Shown here piece by piece: positions 8,436-17,602 of a stretch of DNA of 64,000 nt. Position 1 is the first letter of the stretch; the number at the start of each line of letters is the position of its first letter. This stretch comes from Venatoribacter cucullus (GTDB lineage: Bacteria; Pseudomonadota; Gammaproteobacteria; Pseudomonadales; Oceanobacteraceae), in the NCBI RefSeq assembly GCF_016132445.1, contig NZ_CP046056.1, positions 2,666,501 to 2,730,500 of the forward strand, in the 5' to 3' direction. The position numbers were made by a program, and so were the translations under genes. The notes beneath the pieces were generated by a model. The model worked only from the letters and a program-made list of their open reading frames with translations, searched no databases and was not told the origin of the DNA.

Positions 8436-9032
8436 ATGGAAACCTCAACCATTGTTTTACTGGTCGTTGTGGCGTTGTTGCTGGTCTACGGCATCAGCAT
8501 CTACAACACATTGGTAACCCTGAAAAACCGCTACGAAAACGCCTTTGCCCAGATCGAAGTGCAGCTGAAACGCCGTTACGACCTGATCCCGAATCTGGTC
8601 GAAACCGCCAAAGCCTACCTGAAGCACGAGCGTGAAACCCTGGAGGCCGTTATCAGCGCGCGTAATCAGGCCATGGCCGGATTGCAGGCAGCCGCCGGTC
8701 AGCCGGGTGCGGCCGGAGCCATGAAACAACTGGCCGGCGCCGAAGGCGCACTGGCGGGTGCGCTGGGCCGTCTGAACGTGGTGATGGAAGCTTATCCGGA
8801 CCTGAAAGCCAACCAGAACATGATGCAGGTGTCGGAAGAACTGACCAGCACTGAAAATAAAGTGGCCTTCGCCCGTCAGGGTTTCAACGATGCCGTAACC
8901 GCCTACAACACCTACCGGCAGTCGTTCCCTCCGGTACTGCTGGCCGCTAAATTCGGTCATCCGACCGATGCTACGCTGCTGGAATTTGCCGACAGCGCGC
9001 AGATTCAGAGCGCCCCGAAAGTCAGTTTCTGA
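8436..9032 (+). CDS. lemA: LemA family protein
   Basis: A 198-residue protein with one N-terminal membrane helix (residues about 5-24), followed by the typical LemA pattern YNTLVTLKNRYENAFAQIEV, LKRRYDLIPNLVETAKAY and a coiled helical body. LemA proteins are common but poorly understood; they are thought to sit in the inner membrane with most of the chain outside. The neighbour downstream is an M48 metalloprotease, a pairing seen in many bacteria. Confidence 0.92.
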   Translation: METSTIVLLVVVALLLVYGISIYNTLVTLKNRYENAFAQIEVQLKRRYDLIPNLVETAKAYLKHERETLEAVISARNQAMAGLQAAAGQPGAAGAMKQLAGAEGALAGALGRLNVVMEAYPDLKANQNMMQVSEELTSTENKVAFARQGFNDAVTAYNTYRQSFPPVLLAAKFGHPTDATLLEFADSAQIQSAPKVSF

Positions 9033-9083
9033 TCGGCCGCCGGGCCACTGCGCCCGGCCACTCCCACCTGCAGGTTGCAGCCT

Positions 9084-10970
9084 ATGGATTTTTTTTCGCA
9101 TCAGGATCAGGCGCGTAAACGCACCACCCAACTGGTATTGCTGTTCGTTGCCGCCGTAGCGTCGCTGATTGTGGCGCTGAATCTGCTGATTGCGGCGTTG
9201 TTTATGGGAGCCGAAGGCAACCCGGACGCCAGTCTCTTTGATTATGTAACGCTGGAACAATGGCTGTGGATCAGCGCCGGCGTGATTGCGGTCATCGGCG
9301 GTGCCAGTCTGGTGAAATGGCTGCTGCTGCGCGGCGGCGGCCGGGTGGTGGCCGAATCGCTGGGCGGGCGGTTATTACTGCCCAATACACAGGATTTTTA
9401 CGAGCGCCGGCTGCTGAACATTGTCGAAGAAATGGCCCTGGCGGCCGGTATGCCGGTACCGCCGGTGTATGTTCTCAGTGATAGCAGCATCAATGCCTTT
9501 GCGGCCGGTTATCAGCCCTCTGATGCGGTGATTGGCGTCACCCAGGGTTGCATGGAGCAGCTCAGCCGCGACCAGCTGCAGGGCGTGGTGGCGCATGAAT
9601 TCAGCCACATTCTGAACGGCGATATGCGCCTGAATATCCGCCTGATGGCGGTGCTGTTCGGATTGCTGTTTATTGCCCTGATCGGGCGCTTCATGCTGGA
9701 AGCCTCAGCCCGGGGTTCGCGCGTACGCACCAGTAATAAAAATAATGGCGCCGCGGTATTTATGCTGCTGGGGCTGGGGTTGCTGATTATCGGTTACGGC
9801 GGCGTGCTGTTCGGCAACCTGATCAAAGCGGCGGTGTCGCGCCAGCGCGAATTTCTGGCCGACGCTTCGGCCGTGCAGTTTACCCGCAACCCCGCCAGCA
9901 TCAGCGGTGCGCTGAAAGTGATCGGTTATGGCAGTGGCAGCGAAATCAGCAGCCCCGAGCGGGAAGAAACCGCGCATCTGTTTTTTGGCCAGGCCATTCC
10001 CTTTCATATCCGCCTGTTTGCCACTCACCCACCACTGGAAGAACGTATCCGCCGCGTCGATCCACGCTGGGATGGCCGCTATCTGCCGCCGCAAACCCGG
10101 CAGGCCGCCGAACAGGAAACTCCGGCCGCCGTGCCCGCCGGCACAGCCCAAAGCGCCGGGCTCAGTGCGCTGGCGGCCACCGCCGCCATTGCCGATGCCA
10201 TCGGCACTTCTCAGTCAGCAGATACCACGCCGTCCAGCGCTGACGCCTGGCCCATGCTGCTGGAGACGGCCCACGACAGTTATCAGGTACGCGCCTTAAT
10301 CTGCACGCTGCTGCTGGCCGATCCCAGGCGGCCGGTGCACGAACAACAGCTGGAGCTGCTGCGGGTACAGCAGGGGCAGGATTTTTACCGGCAGGTATTA
10401 CGCCTGCTGCCGCCTACGCAAACACTGCGGCCAGAGCAACGCCTGCCTTTGGTGGAACGCGCCATGCCGGCGCTGAAACAACTGTCGGCGCCGCAGTATC
10501 AGGATTTCCGCCAGACCTTAATGCAACTGGCCAAAGCCGATGGCGAAATTGATATTTTTGAATGGTGCCTGTACCGGCTGATTCTGCAGTATCTGAACCC
10601 GCACTTCGGAGAAGTACGGCCGTTAGCGGCACGCTACAGCGCAGTGAAGGATATCCGTGACGAAACGGCCACGGTGTTATCCGTTCTGGTGCACTTCGGT
10701 CACGACACCGGCGAAGCCGCCGCCCAGGCTTTCGATAAAGCCTGCACCGCCGCAGGCTTTACCGGCCTGCAGCTGCAACCCCGCAGCAACAGCCTGAAAC
10801 CGCTGAATCTGGCGCTCAGCAAACTGAGTGAAGCCTACCCACACCTGAAAGGCCGCCTGATCAAAGCCATGCAGGCCGCCATTCACAGCGATGGCGAGCT
10901 GCGAGCGGTGGAGCTGGATCTGGTCCGCACCATCGCGGCCATTATGGAAGTGCCGGTGACGCTGGATTGA
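9084..10970 (+). CDS. M48 family zinc metalloprotease with long C-terminal domain
   Basis: A 628-residue membrane protein, about twice the length of HtpX. Two membrane helices (about 15-40 and 60-82) precede the protease domain with HEFSH (171-175), and there are two more helices (about 193-210 and 230-255); NAFAAG and a downstream glutamate region REFLADASAV complete the zinc site. From about residue 330 there is an Ala/Pro-rich linker, then a helical region containing KADGEIDIFEW and IHSDGELRAVE, which recall TerB-like repeats. I start at ATG 9084; an in-frame TTG 9 bases upstream is less likely. It pairs with lemA and probably handles membrane protein quality control. Confidence 0.85.
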   Translation: MDFFSHQDQARKRTTQLVLLFVAAVASLIVALNLLIAALFMGAEGNPDASLFDYVTLEQWLWISAGVIAVIGGASLVKWLLLRGGGRVVAESLGGRLLLPNTQDFYERRLLNIVEEMALAAGMPVPPVYVLSDSSINAFAAGYQPSDAVIGVTQGCMEQLSRDQLQGVVAHEFSHILNGDMRLNIRLMAVLFGLLFIALIGRFMLEASARGSRVRTSNKNNGAAVFMLLGLGLLIIGYGGVLFGNLIKAAVSRQREFLADASAVQFTRNPASISGALKVIGYGSGSEISSPEREETAHLFFGQAIPFHIRLFATHPPLEERIRRVDPRWDGRYLPPQTRQAAEQETPAAVPAGTAQSAGLSALAATAAIADAIGTSQSADTTPSSADAWPMLLETAHDSYQVRALICTLLLADPRRPVHEQQLELLRVQQGQDFYRQVLRLLPPTQTLRPEQRLPLVERAMPALKQLSAPQYQDFRQTLMQLAKADGEIDIFEWCLYRLILQYLNPHFGEVRPLAARYSAVKDIRDETATVLSVLVHFGHDTGEAAAQAFDKACTAAGFTGLQLQPRSNSLKPLNLALSKLSEAYPHLKGRLIKAMQAAIHSDGELRAVELDLVRTIAAIMEVPVTLD

Positions 10971-11108
10971 TGCGGCTTCCGGGGACGACTTAGTTTCGGA
11001 TTACAGCTCACAGACACGCCGTAAATACTTCCCTGTAGGCTCGAATGCCGCATCCATGCGGCATACGGTCTGATCACTGTATTCCAAAACATCGCTGCGG
11101 AAGCCGCA
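10971..11108 (+). repeat. REP-like intergenic element with 10-base outer inverted repeats
   Basis: It starts on the base after the M48 protease stop. Ends TGCGGCTTCC (10971-10980) and GGAAGCCGCA (11099-11108) are perfect inverted repeats. Inside lie ACACGCCGTAAATACTTCC, then CTGTAGGCTCG and a perfect 8-base hairpin ATGCCGCA/TGCGGCAT with loop TCCA. The inner sequence resembles intergenic palindromes I have seen widely in marine gammaproteobacteria. No second copy is in this window. It has no coding capacity. Confidence 0.6.
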
Positions 11109-11113
11109 CCAAT

Positions 11114-11139
11114 AAAAACGGCCTGCAGTGCAGGCCGTT
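11114..11139 (-). terminator. Terminator of rpoH
   Basis: A 10-base perfect stem AACGGCCTGC/GCAGGCCGTT (11117-11126 with 11130-11139), 3-base loop, followed on the minus strand by TTTTTA. It is 22 bases beyond the rpoH stop. Confidence 0.88.
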
Positions 11140-11161
11140 GTCGTCAGAACCAAAAGCCCAC

Positions 11162-12031
11162 TCAGGCAGGCAATAACGCGCCACCCATAGCGTCTTTCAG
11201 CTTCTTCATGGCGTTCTTTTCCAGCTGGCGGATACGCTCAGCCGAAACGTTATAAATGGCTGCCAGATCGTGCAGTGTGGACTTTTCATCCGCCAGCCAG
11301 CGCTGTTGCAGAATGGCACGGCTGCGTTCGTCCAGCTGGGCCAATGCCACATGCAGACGGTCGCTGGCGTCCTGCTCGAAATTATCGCTTTCCACCTGCA
11401 GTGCCGGGTCGGCGCTGTGGTCTTCCAGATAATAGGCCGGGGCTTTGTAGGCGGTTTCGTCGTCGTCATCAACACCGGCATCAAAGGCGGCATCGTGCGC
11501 GTGTAAACGACCTTCCATTTCAAACACGGTGCGGGTTTCCACGCCCAGATCATCGGCAATGGATTGCGCCTCAGCCTGGCTCAGCCAGCCTAAACGCTTT
11601 TTCTGACTGCGCAGGTTAAAGAACAGTTTGCGCTGCGCCTTGGTGGTGGCCACTTTCACGATGCGCCAGTTGCGCAGAATAAACTCGTGAATTTCGGCTT
11701 TGATCCAGTGCACCGCAAAAGACACCAGACGCACGCCCACTTCCGGGTTAAAGCGTTTCACCGCTTTCATCAGGCCGACGTTACCTTCCTGAATCAGGTC
11801 TGCCTGATTCAGGCCATAACCTGAGTAGCTGCGGGCAATGTGCACCACAAAACGCAGGTGTGACATAACCAATAAGCGGGCGGCTTCCAGATCCTGATGA
11901 TAATGCAGACGATCAGCGAGTTCGCGCTCCTGCTCCGGAGTGAGAACCGGAATGGCGCTGACAGTGCTGATGTAAGACTCCAGATTGGCGCCGGGAGTCA
12001 GAGCATTGACCGCTTGCAAAGCTTTATTCAT
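11162..12031 (-). CDS. rpoH: Heat-shock sigma factor sigma-32 (RpoH)
   Basis: A 289-residue sigma-70 family factor that directs RNA polymerase to heat-shock promoters. Region 2 is [21 protein letters not shown] with the -10 binding part [15 protein letters not shown]; the RpoH box lies around residues 125-140 ([17 protein letters not shown]); region 4 ends with the helix-turn-helix [18 protein letters not shown]. The start with CAGGAG 8 bases upstream is preferred to a GTG 24 codons earlier. It follows ftsX as in E. coli and Pseudomonas, with its own promoter; RNA thermometer control is likely but not tested. Confidence 0.95.
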   Translation of the reverse strand: MNKALQAVNALTPGANLESYISTVSAIPVLTPEQERELADRLHYHQDLEAARLLVMSHLRFVVHIARSYSGYGLNQADLIQEGNVGLMKAVKRFNPEVGVRLVSFAVHWIKAEIHEFILRNWRIVKVATTKAQRKLFFNLRSQKKRLGWLSQAEAQSIADDLGVETRTVFEMEGRLHAHDAAFDAGVDDDDETAYKAPAYYLEDHSADPALQVESDNFEQDASDRLHVALAQLDERSRAILQQRWLADEKSTLHDLAAIYNVSAERIRQLEKNAMKKLKDAMGGALLPA

Positions 12032-12093
12032 AGGGCTCTCCTGTAGTTGTTTGCCGGGCCTGTCATAACCACCGGCAATCAATGTGGCGACTG

Positions 12094-12122
12094 AGTTTAG
12101 CACTGCGCATTCAGACCGCCAA
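12094..12122 (-). promoter_or_regulatory. Sigma-70-type promoter before rpoH
   Basis: On the minus strand TTGGCG (12117-12122), a 17-base spacer and TAAACT (12094-12099), leaving a leader of about 55 bases. Good match and spacing; other promoters in this 140-base gap are possible, as rpoH usually has several. Confidence 0.5.
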
Positions 12123-12170
12123 CGGCCTTAACAGTTCAATTATGGAACAATCAGGCTCAAAAATTATTGA

Positions 12171-13151
12171 TCAGGGTTCAATCTGATCTAAATGCCGGCT
12201 CACTGACCACCAGGCACCCAGCCACCCCAGCAGCATGGCGCTCAGCAGCAACACCATGGCGGCACCGGCATCCAGCGGCTGCAGCACAAAGGCCGAACCA
12301 TACAGCTGCGCCAGGTCCGCCACCGGTCCACGCAGCACCAGCCAGCAGATAATCAGCAGCAACCAGGCCAGTAAGCCGCCCACCATGCCGTACCAGAGGC
12401 CGGTGTATAAAAACGGCCGCCGCACCCAGGCGTTGGTACCGCCCACCAGTTTGACCACGCGGATTTCATCGACCCGGGCGGCGATGGCCAGACGGATGGT
12501 ATTACCCACCACCAGCAGAATGGCCAGCGCCAGCAATAAGCCCAGCACGCCAATCAGACGCTCGGCCAGCGCCAGCATGGCCAGCAGCCGTTCGACCCAG
12601 GCCATGTCCACCTGCACGCTGTCGACCAGATGGTAAGACTTCAGCTGCTCCAGCAGCTCTAATAACTGCGCCTGCTGCAAACCGAGCGGTGGCTCGACCA
12701 GAATGACCGATGGCAGCGGGTTTTGCGGCAGAAAATCCAGTGCCGCTTCCAGACCGCTGTTGGTGCGGAATTCATCCAGCACGGTATCGGCATCAATAAA
12801 TTCGGTGGACGCTACCGACTCCAGCCCGGCAAGACGGTCGCTTAACGCTTGTCCGTCTGTGGCCGGGGTTTGCGGGGTTAAATAAAGGGTGATGCGCCCG
12901 GATTCCTGAAAGCGGCCACTCAGCTGTTCCATATTATCCAGCGCCATCCACAACGCGCCGGGCAGGGTCAGGGAAATCGCAATCACCAGCCAGGTGAGCA
13001 GACTGCCGAGCGGATTGGCGAGCAATTTCAGCAGAGTTTCCACGGCCACCAGCTGATGATGGGCCAGCCAGGCACTGAGGCGTTTGCTGAGGCCAATTTC
13101 CTGCAACGATGCACCACTGGGCGGGGTTTTCTGGGTACGGTTATCCGACAT
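12171..13151 (-). CDS. ftsX: Cell division protein FtsX
   Basis: A 326-residue inner-membrane protein with a cytoplasmic N-terminal tail, a first membrane helix (around LLTWLVIAISLTLPGALWMA), a periplasmic domain that signals to a peptidoglycan hydrolase activator, and three C-terminal helices. With FtsE it forms the ABC-like complex that couples divisome assembly to cell wall splitting. The ATG with CAGGAG 7 bases upstream lies inside the ftsE end (11-base overlap), showing translational coupling in the ftsY-ftsE-ftsX order. Confidence 0.93.
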   Translation of the reverse strand: MSDNRTQKTPPSGASLQEIGLSKRLSAWLAHHQLVAVETLLKLLANPLGSLLTWLVIAISLTLPGALWMALDNMEQLSGRFQESGRITLYLTPQTPATDGQALSDRLAGLESVASTEFIDADTVLDEFRTNSGLEAALDFLPQNPLPSVILVEPPLGLQQAQLLELLEQLKSYHLVDSVQVDMAWVERLLAMLALAERLIGVLGLLLALAILLVVGNTIRLAIAARVDEIRVVKLVGGTNAWVRRPFLYTGLWYGMVGGLLAWLLLIICWLVLRGPVADLAQLYGSAFVLQPLDAGAAMVLLLSAMLLGWLGAWWSVSRHLDQIEP

Positions 13152-13830
13152 GCCAGTCTCCTGCGCCGCCGGCTTCGTGCATCTGGCCGTGGTCGAGAAT
13201 AATGCGCCGGCTGCCCATGCGTTCAACTAAGGCAATATCGTGGGTGGCGATCAGTACCGTTACGCCGACCTGCTGAAAGCGGGCAAACAAATTCATGATT
13301 TCAGCGGAAAGTTCCGGGTCAAGGTTACCGGTTGGTTCATCCGCCAGCAGCAGCGCCGGCTTGTTCACCACCGCCCGGGCGATGCCGACCCGTTGCTGTT
13401 CGCCGCCCGATAATTCAATGGGGTTGCGCTTTTCCATACCCAGCAGACCGACCGAATCGAGGGCGGCACGCACCCGCCGGCCCGCTTCCGCCGGGGTGTA
13501 ACCGGCAATCTGCAGTGGCAGGGCGACGTTTTCATACACCGAGCGGTCAAACAGCAACTGGTGATTCTGGAACACCACGCCGACTTTGCGGCGGTGGTAA
13601 GGGATCTGCCCGGATGACATACGGCCGAGGTTCTGGCCATCCACGAACACCTGCCCGCGCGACGGCCGCTCCATCAGCATCATCAGTTTCAGCAGCGTAC
13701 TTTTACCGGCCCCGCTGTGGCCGGTTAAAAAAGCAAACTCGCCGCGCTGCAGTTCAAAGCTGACGCCGGTCAGCGCTTCCTTGCCGCCGGGGTAGCGTTT
13801 GCTGACCCGGTCGAACCTTACCATGGGCAT
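13141..13830 (-). CDS. ftsE: Cell division ATP-binding protein FtsE
   Basis: A 229-residue ABC ATPase: Walker [11 protein letters not shown]-loop VVFQNHQLL, signature [14 protein letters not shown], Walker [13 protein letters not shown] and H-loop ATHD. The N-terminus [11 protein letters not shown] is typical of FtsE. It is the cytoplasmic partner of FtsX at the septum. Two in-frame ATGs are two codons apart; I kept the first. The gap to ftsY is 12 bases. Confidence 0.96.
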   Translation of the reverse strand: MPMVRFDRVSKRYPGGKEALTGVSFELQRGEFAFLTGHSGAGKSTLLKLMMLMERPSRGQVFVDGQNLGRMSSGQIPYHRRKVGVVFQNHQLLFDRSVYENVALPLQIAGYTPAEAGRRVRAALDSVGLLGMEKRNPIELSGGEQQRVGIARAVVNKPALLLADEPTGNLDPELSAEIMNLFARFQQVGVTVLIATHDIALVERMGSRRIILDHGQMHEAGGAGDWHVG

Positions 13831-13842
13831 AGGCGTTCCCGT

Positions 13843-15072
13843 TTAGCCGGCCTGTTCCTGCTGGAACAGGGCTTTGGTGAATTCTTCAGCGTTGAACGGG
13901 CGCAGGTCATCAATGCCTTCGCCAACGCCGATGTAACGCACCGGCAGTTCAAACTGCTGCGCCAGTGCAAAGATGATCCCGCCTTTGGCGGTGCCATCGA
14001 GTTTGGTCAGGGTTAAGCCGGTGACCCCAACAGCGGCCTGGAATTGTTTGGCCTGATTAATGGCGTTCTGACCGGTACCGGCATCCAGTACCAGCATCAC
14101 TTCATGCGGGGCGGTCGGGTCGAGTTTTTTCATCACCCGCACCACTTTTTCCAGCTCCTGCATCAGGTTGTCTTTGGTGTGCAGACGGCCGGCGGTGTCG
14201 GCAATCAGTATATCGACCTTACGCGCCTGCGCCGCCTGCAGCGCATCGAACAGCACCGAGGCGGAATCGGCACCGGTGTGCTGGGCAATCACCGGCACGT
14301 TGTTGCGCTCGCCCCACACCTGCAGCTGCTCAACCGCGGCGGCCCGGAAGGTATCGCCGGCAGCCAGCATCACGCTTTTACCGGCCTGCTGAAATTGCTT
14401 GGCCAGCTTGCCGATGGTGGTGGTTTTGCCCACGCCGTTAATGCCGACCATCAGAATCACATAGGGTTTGTGGCCGGCGTTAATGTCCAGCGGCGCCTGT
14501 ACTTTTTCGAGCGTTTCCTGCAGCTCAGCAATTAAAGCGTTGTACAGCGCGCCGGAATCCTTCAGCTCTTTGCGGCCAACCCGGGCGGTTAAACGGGCCA
14601 TGATGGCGCGGGTGGTTTCCACGCCAACGTCCGCCATGATCAACTGGGTTTCCAGCTCTTCCAGCAGATCGTCATCAATTTCTTTTTTGCCCAGCAGCAG
14701 ATTGGCCAACCCATCGGTAAAGCCGTGGCGGGTTTTGCTTAACCCGGCGCGGATACGGCTGAAAAAACCAGGCTTTTTCTGGTTATCCAGCGGTTTATCC
14801 TGCGGTTGCTCGGTCGGCTGTGCCGGTGCGTCAACCGGTTCGGGACTGGCGGCAGGTTCGGGGGCGGCTACCGGGGTAACCTTATATTCGGCACGATCTT
14901 CGGTATTTACCTGATTAGCGACATCTGCCCCGGTGGTTTCTGCAGCCTCGGCGGTTACCGTACCGGTATCGGTAGCAGACTGGCCGGATTCCGTCTCTGC
15001 CGGCGCCGCTTCAGGTTGCTTAGGCTCTGCTTCTGCGGCGGCCGCTTTTTTGCGTTTAAAAAAATCAAACAT
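13843..15072 (-). CDS. ftsY: Signal recognition particle receptor FtsY
   Basis: A 409-residue GTPase that receives the SRP-ribosome complex at the inner membrane. The first about 110 residues are an acidic, Ala/Glu/Pro-rich A domain; then the N domain helices and the G domain with GINGVGKTT, DTAGR and TKLDGTAKGG. The start is the ATG of MFDFFKRKK; a TTG two codons earlier is possible. First gene of the ftsYEX operon; the divergent gene on the plus strand begins 143 bases away. Confidence 0.96.
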   Translation of the reverse strand: MFDFFKRKKAAAAEAEPKQPEAAPAETESGQSATDTGTVTAEAAETTGADVANQVNTEDRAEYKVTPVAAPEPAASPEPVDAPAQPTEQPQDKPLDNQKKPGFFSRIRAGLSKTRHGFTDGLANLLLGKKEIDDDLLEELETQLIMADVGVETTRAIMARLTARVGRKELKDSGALYNALIAELQETLEKVQAPLDINAGHKPYVILMVGINGVGKTTTIGKLAKQFQQAGKSVMLAAGDTFRAAAVEQLQVWGERNNVPVIAQHTGADSASVLFDALQAAQARKVDILIADTAGRLHTKDNLMQELEKVVRVMKKLDPTAPHEVMLVLDAGTGQNAINQAKQFQAAVGVTGLTLTKLDGTAKGGIIFALAQQFELPVRYIGVGEGIDDLRPFNAEEFTKALFQQEQAG

Positions 15073-15214
15073 GCTCAAATCCGTACTCTTTGCGCTACTC
15101 GGTGCAACCCCATCAGGGGCAGATTCCGGCCGGCGGTGTCAGCGGATCATTCCACACCGGGCGGGCGGCCGTTATCCTACCATCATTCCCCCGGAATCCT
15201 AACGGCAGCACCCC

Positions 15215-15985
15215 ATGTTTCACGGACTCAGCCGCACCACTCTGAACATTATTGTTTTTCTCTGCCTGCTGCTGATCAGCTGGATTCATCTTGGTGGCCG
15301 TGATGCCGAAGAGCAGCCACTGGAGGCCTTGCACCTGCCAGAGCTGAGCGCCGCCGGTTGGTCTTTCTGGCCGAATACCGAACAGGTCAGTGTCTGGTTA
15401 CGTGCCGGCGGCACCCTCAGCGGTGGCCGGCTGCAGTTACGCAGCCAGCACGGGGCGCAGACATTGACGCTGCCCACGCAGAACTGGCTGCCGGCATTGC
15501 AACAGGCGTTACCAACACTGGCGCAGAATGAACCAGCCGTGATTGTTATCAGCGGCCCCTGGCCGGCCAGTGAACAACAGTTAATAGCGGCCTTTTTAAT
15601 CCGTGAGCAGCATTTGCAGCCTTTAACCCGGACCGTTAACGACTGGCCGGCCTGTCTGCGTGAACACCCCGCCGGCGCACTGTGGCTGGGCCAGCAATAT
15701 GGCTTAGCGTGGACGGCGCTGGCCCAGCTGCCGGAAACACTGACGAACCAGCCGCTGCCCATTCTGCCGACCCGCGACCAATGGGCGCAGTGGCGACTGC
15801 AGCACAGCCGGCAGCTGCGCCAACAATGGCAGGATGAGCAAGGCCAGATCGACATTCAGGCCGCACTTGCCTACCATCGCCTCCCCGCGGATACCTACCA
15901 GCTGCTGTACAACGCGCTGAGTGACGCGCAGAAAACCGCGCCGGCCACGACCCTGAATTGTTTGGCATCCCGGCCCCTGAATTGA
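15215..15985 (+). CDS. Hypothetical membrane-anchored protein upstream of rsmD
   Basis: A 256-residue protein I do not recognise. Residues about 8-27 form a membrane anchor or uncleaved signal (TLNIIVFLCLLLISWIHLGG); the rest is probably periplasmic, rich in Gln, Leu and Ala. There are no clear catalytic motifs. Pseudomonas has two M16 zinc-peptidase-like genes in this exact slot between ftsY and rsmD; the LHLPEL...WSFWPNTEQVSVWL stretch faintly recalls the start of such proteins, so this could be a strongly degenerate remnant. That link is inference. It ends 10 bases before rsmD and is probably co-transcribed. Confidence 0.6.
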   Translation: MFHGLSRTTLNIIVFLCLLLISWIHLGGRDAEEQPLEALHLPELSAAGWSFWPNTEQVSVWLRAGGTLSGGRLQLRSQHGAQTLTLPTQNWLPALQQALPTLAQNEPAVIVISGPWPASEQQLIAAFLIREQHLQPLTRTVNDWPACLREHPAGALWLGQQYGLAWTALAQLPETLTNQPLPILPTRDQWAQWRLQHSRQLRQQWQDEQGQIDIQAALAYHRLPADTYQLLYNALSDAQKTAPATTLNCLASRPLN

Positions 15986-15995
15986 GAACTTTCGT

Positions 15996-16550
15996 ATGAG
16001 CAAAATTCCGTCGCAGCAATTACGCATTATCGGTGGCCAGTGGCGTTCGCGCCGGCTGCGTTTTCCCGCCATCGACGGTCTGCGCCCCACCCTCGACCGT
16101 ATCCGTGAAACCGTCTTTAACTGGCTGCAGTTTGATGTCGAAGGTGCGCGCGTGCTGGATGCCTTCGCCGGCAGTGGCGCGCTGGGGTTTGAGGCGCTGT
16201 CACGCGGCGCCAAAGAAGTGATTTTTCTGGAAAAGCATCCGGCCGCGGCGTTGCAGTTAAAAGACAATCTGCAGTTACTGGAGGCACGCAACGCGCAGGT
16301 GTGGGCCGGCGATGCGCTCCTGTGGCTGGAACAGAATCCGGAGCCGTTCGATCTGGTCTTTCTCGACCCGCCGTTCCATAAAAACCTGCTGCAACCGGCC
16401 ATTGATGCGCTACGCCTGCTGCCCGGCGCGCTGATTTATGTGGAACACGAAGCCAGCCTGCAACCGCAGTGGCCGGCCAACTGGCAGGAGCGCAAAAGCA
16501 AAGCCACCAAAGAATTCTGCTTCCGGCTGTTTGAAGTCGTGGCGGCTTAA
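15996..16550 (+). CDS. rsmD: 16S rRNA (guanine(966)-N2)-methyltransferase
   Basis: A 184-residue SAM-dependent methyltransferase that modifies G966 of 16S rRNA during small-subunit assembly. The N-terminus LRIIGGQWRSRRLRFP is the family signature; the SAM site is DAFAGSGALGFEALSRGA, and the catalytic N6/N2 methyltransferase motif is LDPPF. Length matches E. coli RsmD. It converges with the DUF3080 gene, 2 bases apart. Confidence 0.95.
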   Translation: MSKIPSQQLRIIGGQWRSRRLRFPAIDGLRPTLDRIRETVFNWLQFDVEGARVLDAFAGSGALGFEALSRGAKEVIFLEKHPAAALQLKDNLQLLEARNAQVWAGDALLWLEQNPEPFDLVFLDPPFHKNLLQPAIDALRLLPGALIYVEHEASLQPQWPANWQERKSKATKEFCFRLFEVVAA

Positions 16551-16552
16551 GG

Positions 16553-17602
16553 TTATTGCCCCGGCATCATCCCGCACTGCCGCAGCTGCGCCTGCCAGGC
16601 TTTCACGTGGCGCTGGTTGGCCTGCGCCAGTTCGTGGCGGAGGCGTTGTAATTCTGCCAGCCAGTCAGAAAATCCCGCTGGCGCTTCCGGCATAAGCAAC
16701 GCCATCTGTTCCAGCCGCGGCAACAGCTCCCGCCCCACCCGATCGGTCACCGCCAGGTAGGGCTGCACCTCACCGGCGTAAAACTTCACAAATACGTTCT
16801 GCAGTATTTTGGCACTGGCCGTTGGCTTGCCAGCCGGGCATAAGCCACCGCGCTGCAGCCGCTGTTCCAGCACGGCCGCACTCTGGTGCAACGCCGGAAT
16901 CAGCGCATAGGTACTGCTGAGCCAGCGCCCCAGCAGCTTGCCCTGCCCCAGTTGCTGCAGATGCGCTTCTGACATTGTGCTGCCCTGCAGTGCCGCGGCC
17001 AGCTCGTCACGCTGCAGCTGACCAGCCTGCGCCAGAGCAAAATCGAGCGCCAGCAAGGTGCTTTCCAGCGCCGCCGGCTCCTGTGCCATCCAGTCCAGCG
17101 GCGTGTGGCTGCCGCTGAATTGCTGCCATTCGTCACTGCCGGGCCAGGCGTTCCACCAGTAATGCAGCCGCGCGGCCTGTTTCTGCGCCAGGGCCGTTGC
17201 TAGTTTCGCCGCCAAACGCTCATCGCCATCCTGCTGTAAGGCGGCCACACAGGCCGGGCCGTGAGTCAGGAGTTCCAGTTCCATCAATAATTGCTGGCTG
17301 GGCAGCGCCACGCGCCCCAGGCTGCTGTTTTTCTGCGCCACCGTCAGACCAATACGGCACTGATCCAGCCGCAGCAATTCCAGCAGATTGATATCGGCCT
17401 GCGGCAGCGCTAAACGGTTGTGTTGCACCGGGCGGCGCGCCACCCGGGTAACGCTCTGCGCCGTCGTTTGTTCATCCAGCACCCGGTTCAGGCGGGCCTG
17501 ATAATCGTCCAGCTGGTCATTAACGCTGGTGCAGCCGCTGCTGGCAGCCACCAGCAGCAACAGACCGGCCAGGGCGTAATAACTAGACCGCAGCCGCTTC
17601 AT
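16553..17602 (-). CDS. DUF3080-type lipoprotein
   Basis: A 349-residue lipoprotein: leader ending LLLLVAASSGC (lipidated Cys about 24), then VNDQLDDYQARLNRVL and a mainly helical body with several cysteines. Sequence and its place between rsmD and a TetR gene suggest the DUF3080 family of pseudomonads, whose function is unknown. Its start overlaps the end of the TetR gene by 20 bases, so both are likely on one transcript. Confidence 0.68.
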   Translation of the reverse strand: MKRLRSSYYALAGLLLLVAASSGCTSVNDQLDDYQARLNRVLDEQTTAQSVTRVARRPVQHNRLALPQADINLLELLRLDQCRIGLTVAQKNSSLGRVALPSQQLLMELELLTHGPACVAALQQDGDERLAAKLATALAQKQAARLHYWWNAWPGSDEWQQFSGSHTPLDWMAQEPAALESTLLALDFALAQAGQLQRDELAAALQGSTMSEAHLQQLGQGKLLGRWLSSTYALIPALHQSAAVLEQRLQRGGLCPAGKPTASAKILQNVFVKFYAGEVQPYLAVTDRVGRELLPRLEQMALLMPEAPAGFSDWLAELQRLRHELAQANQRHVKAWQAQLRQCGMMPGQ

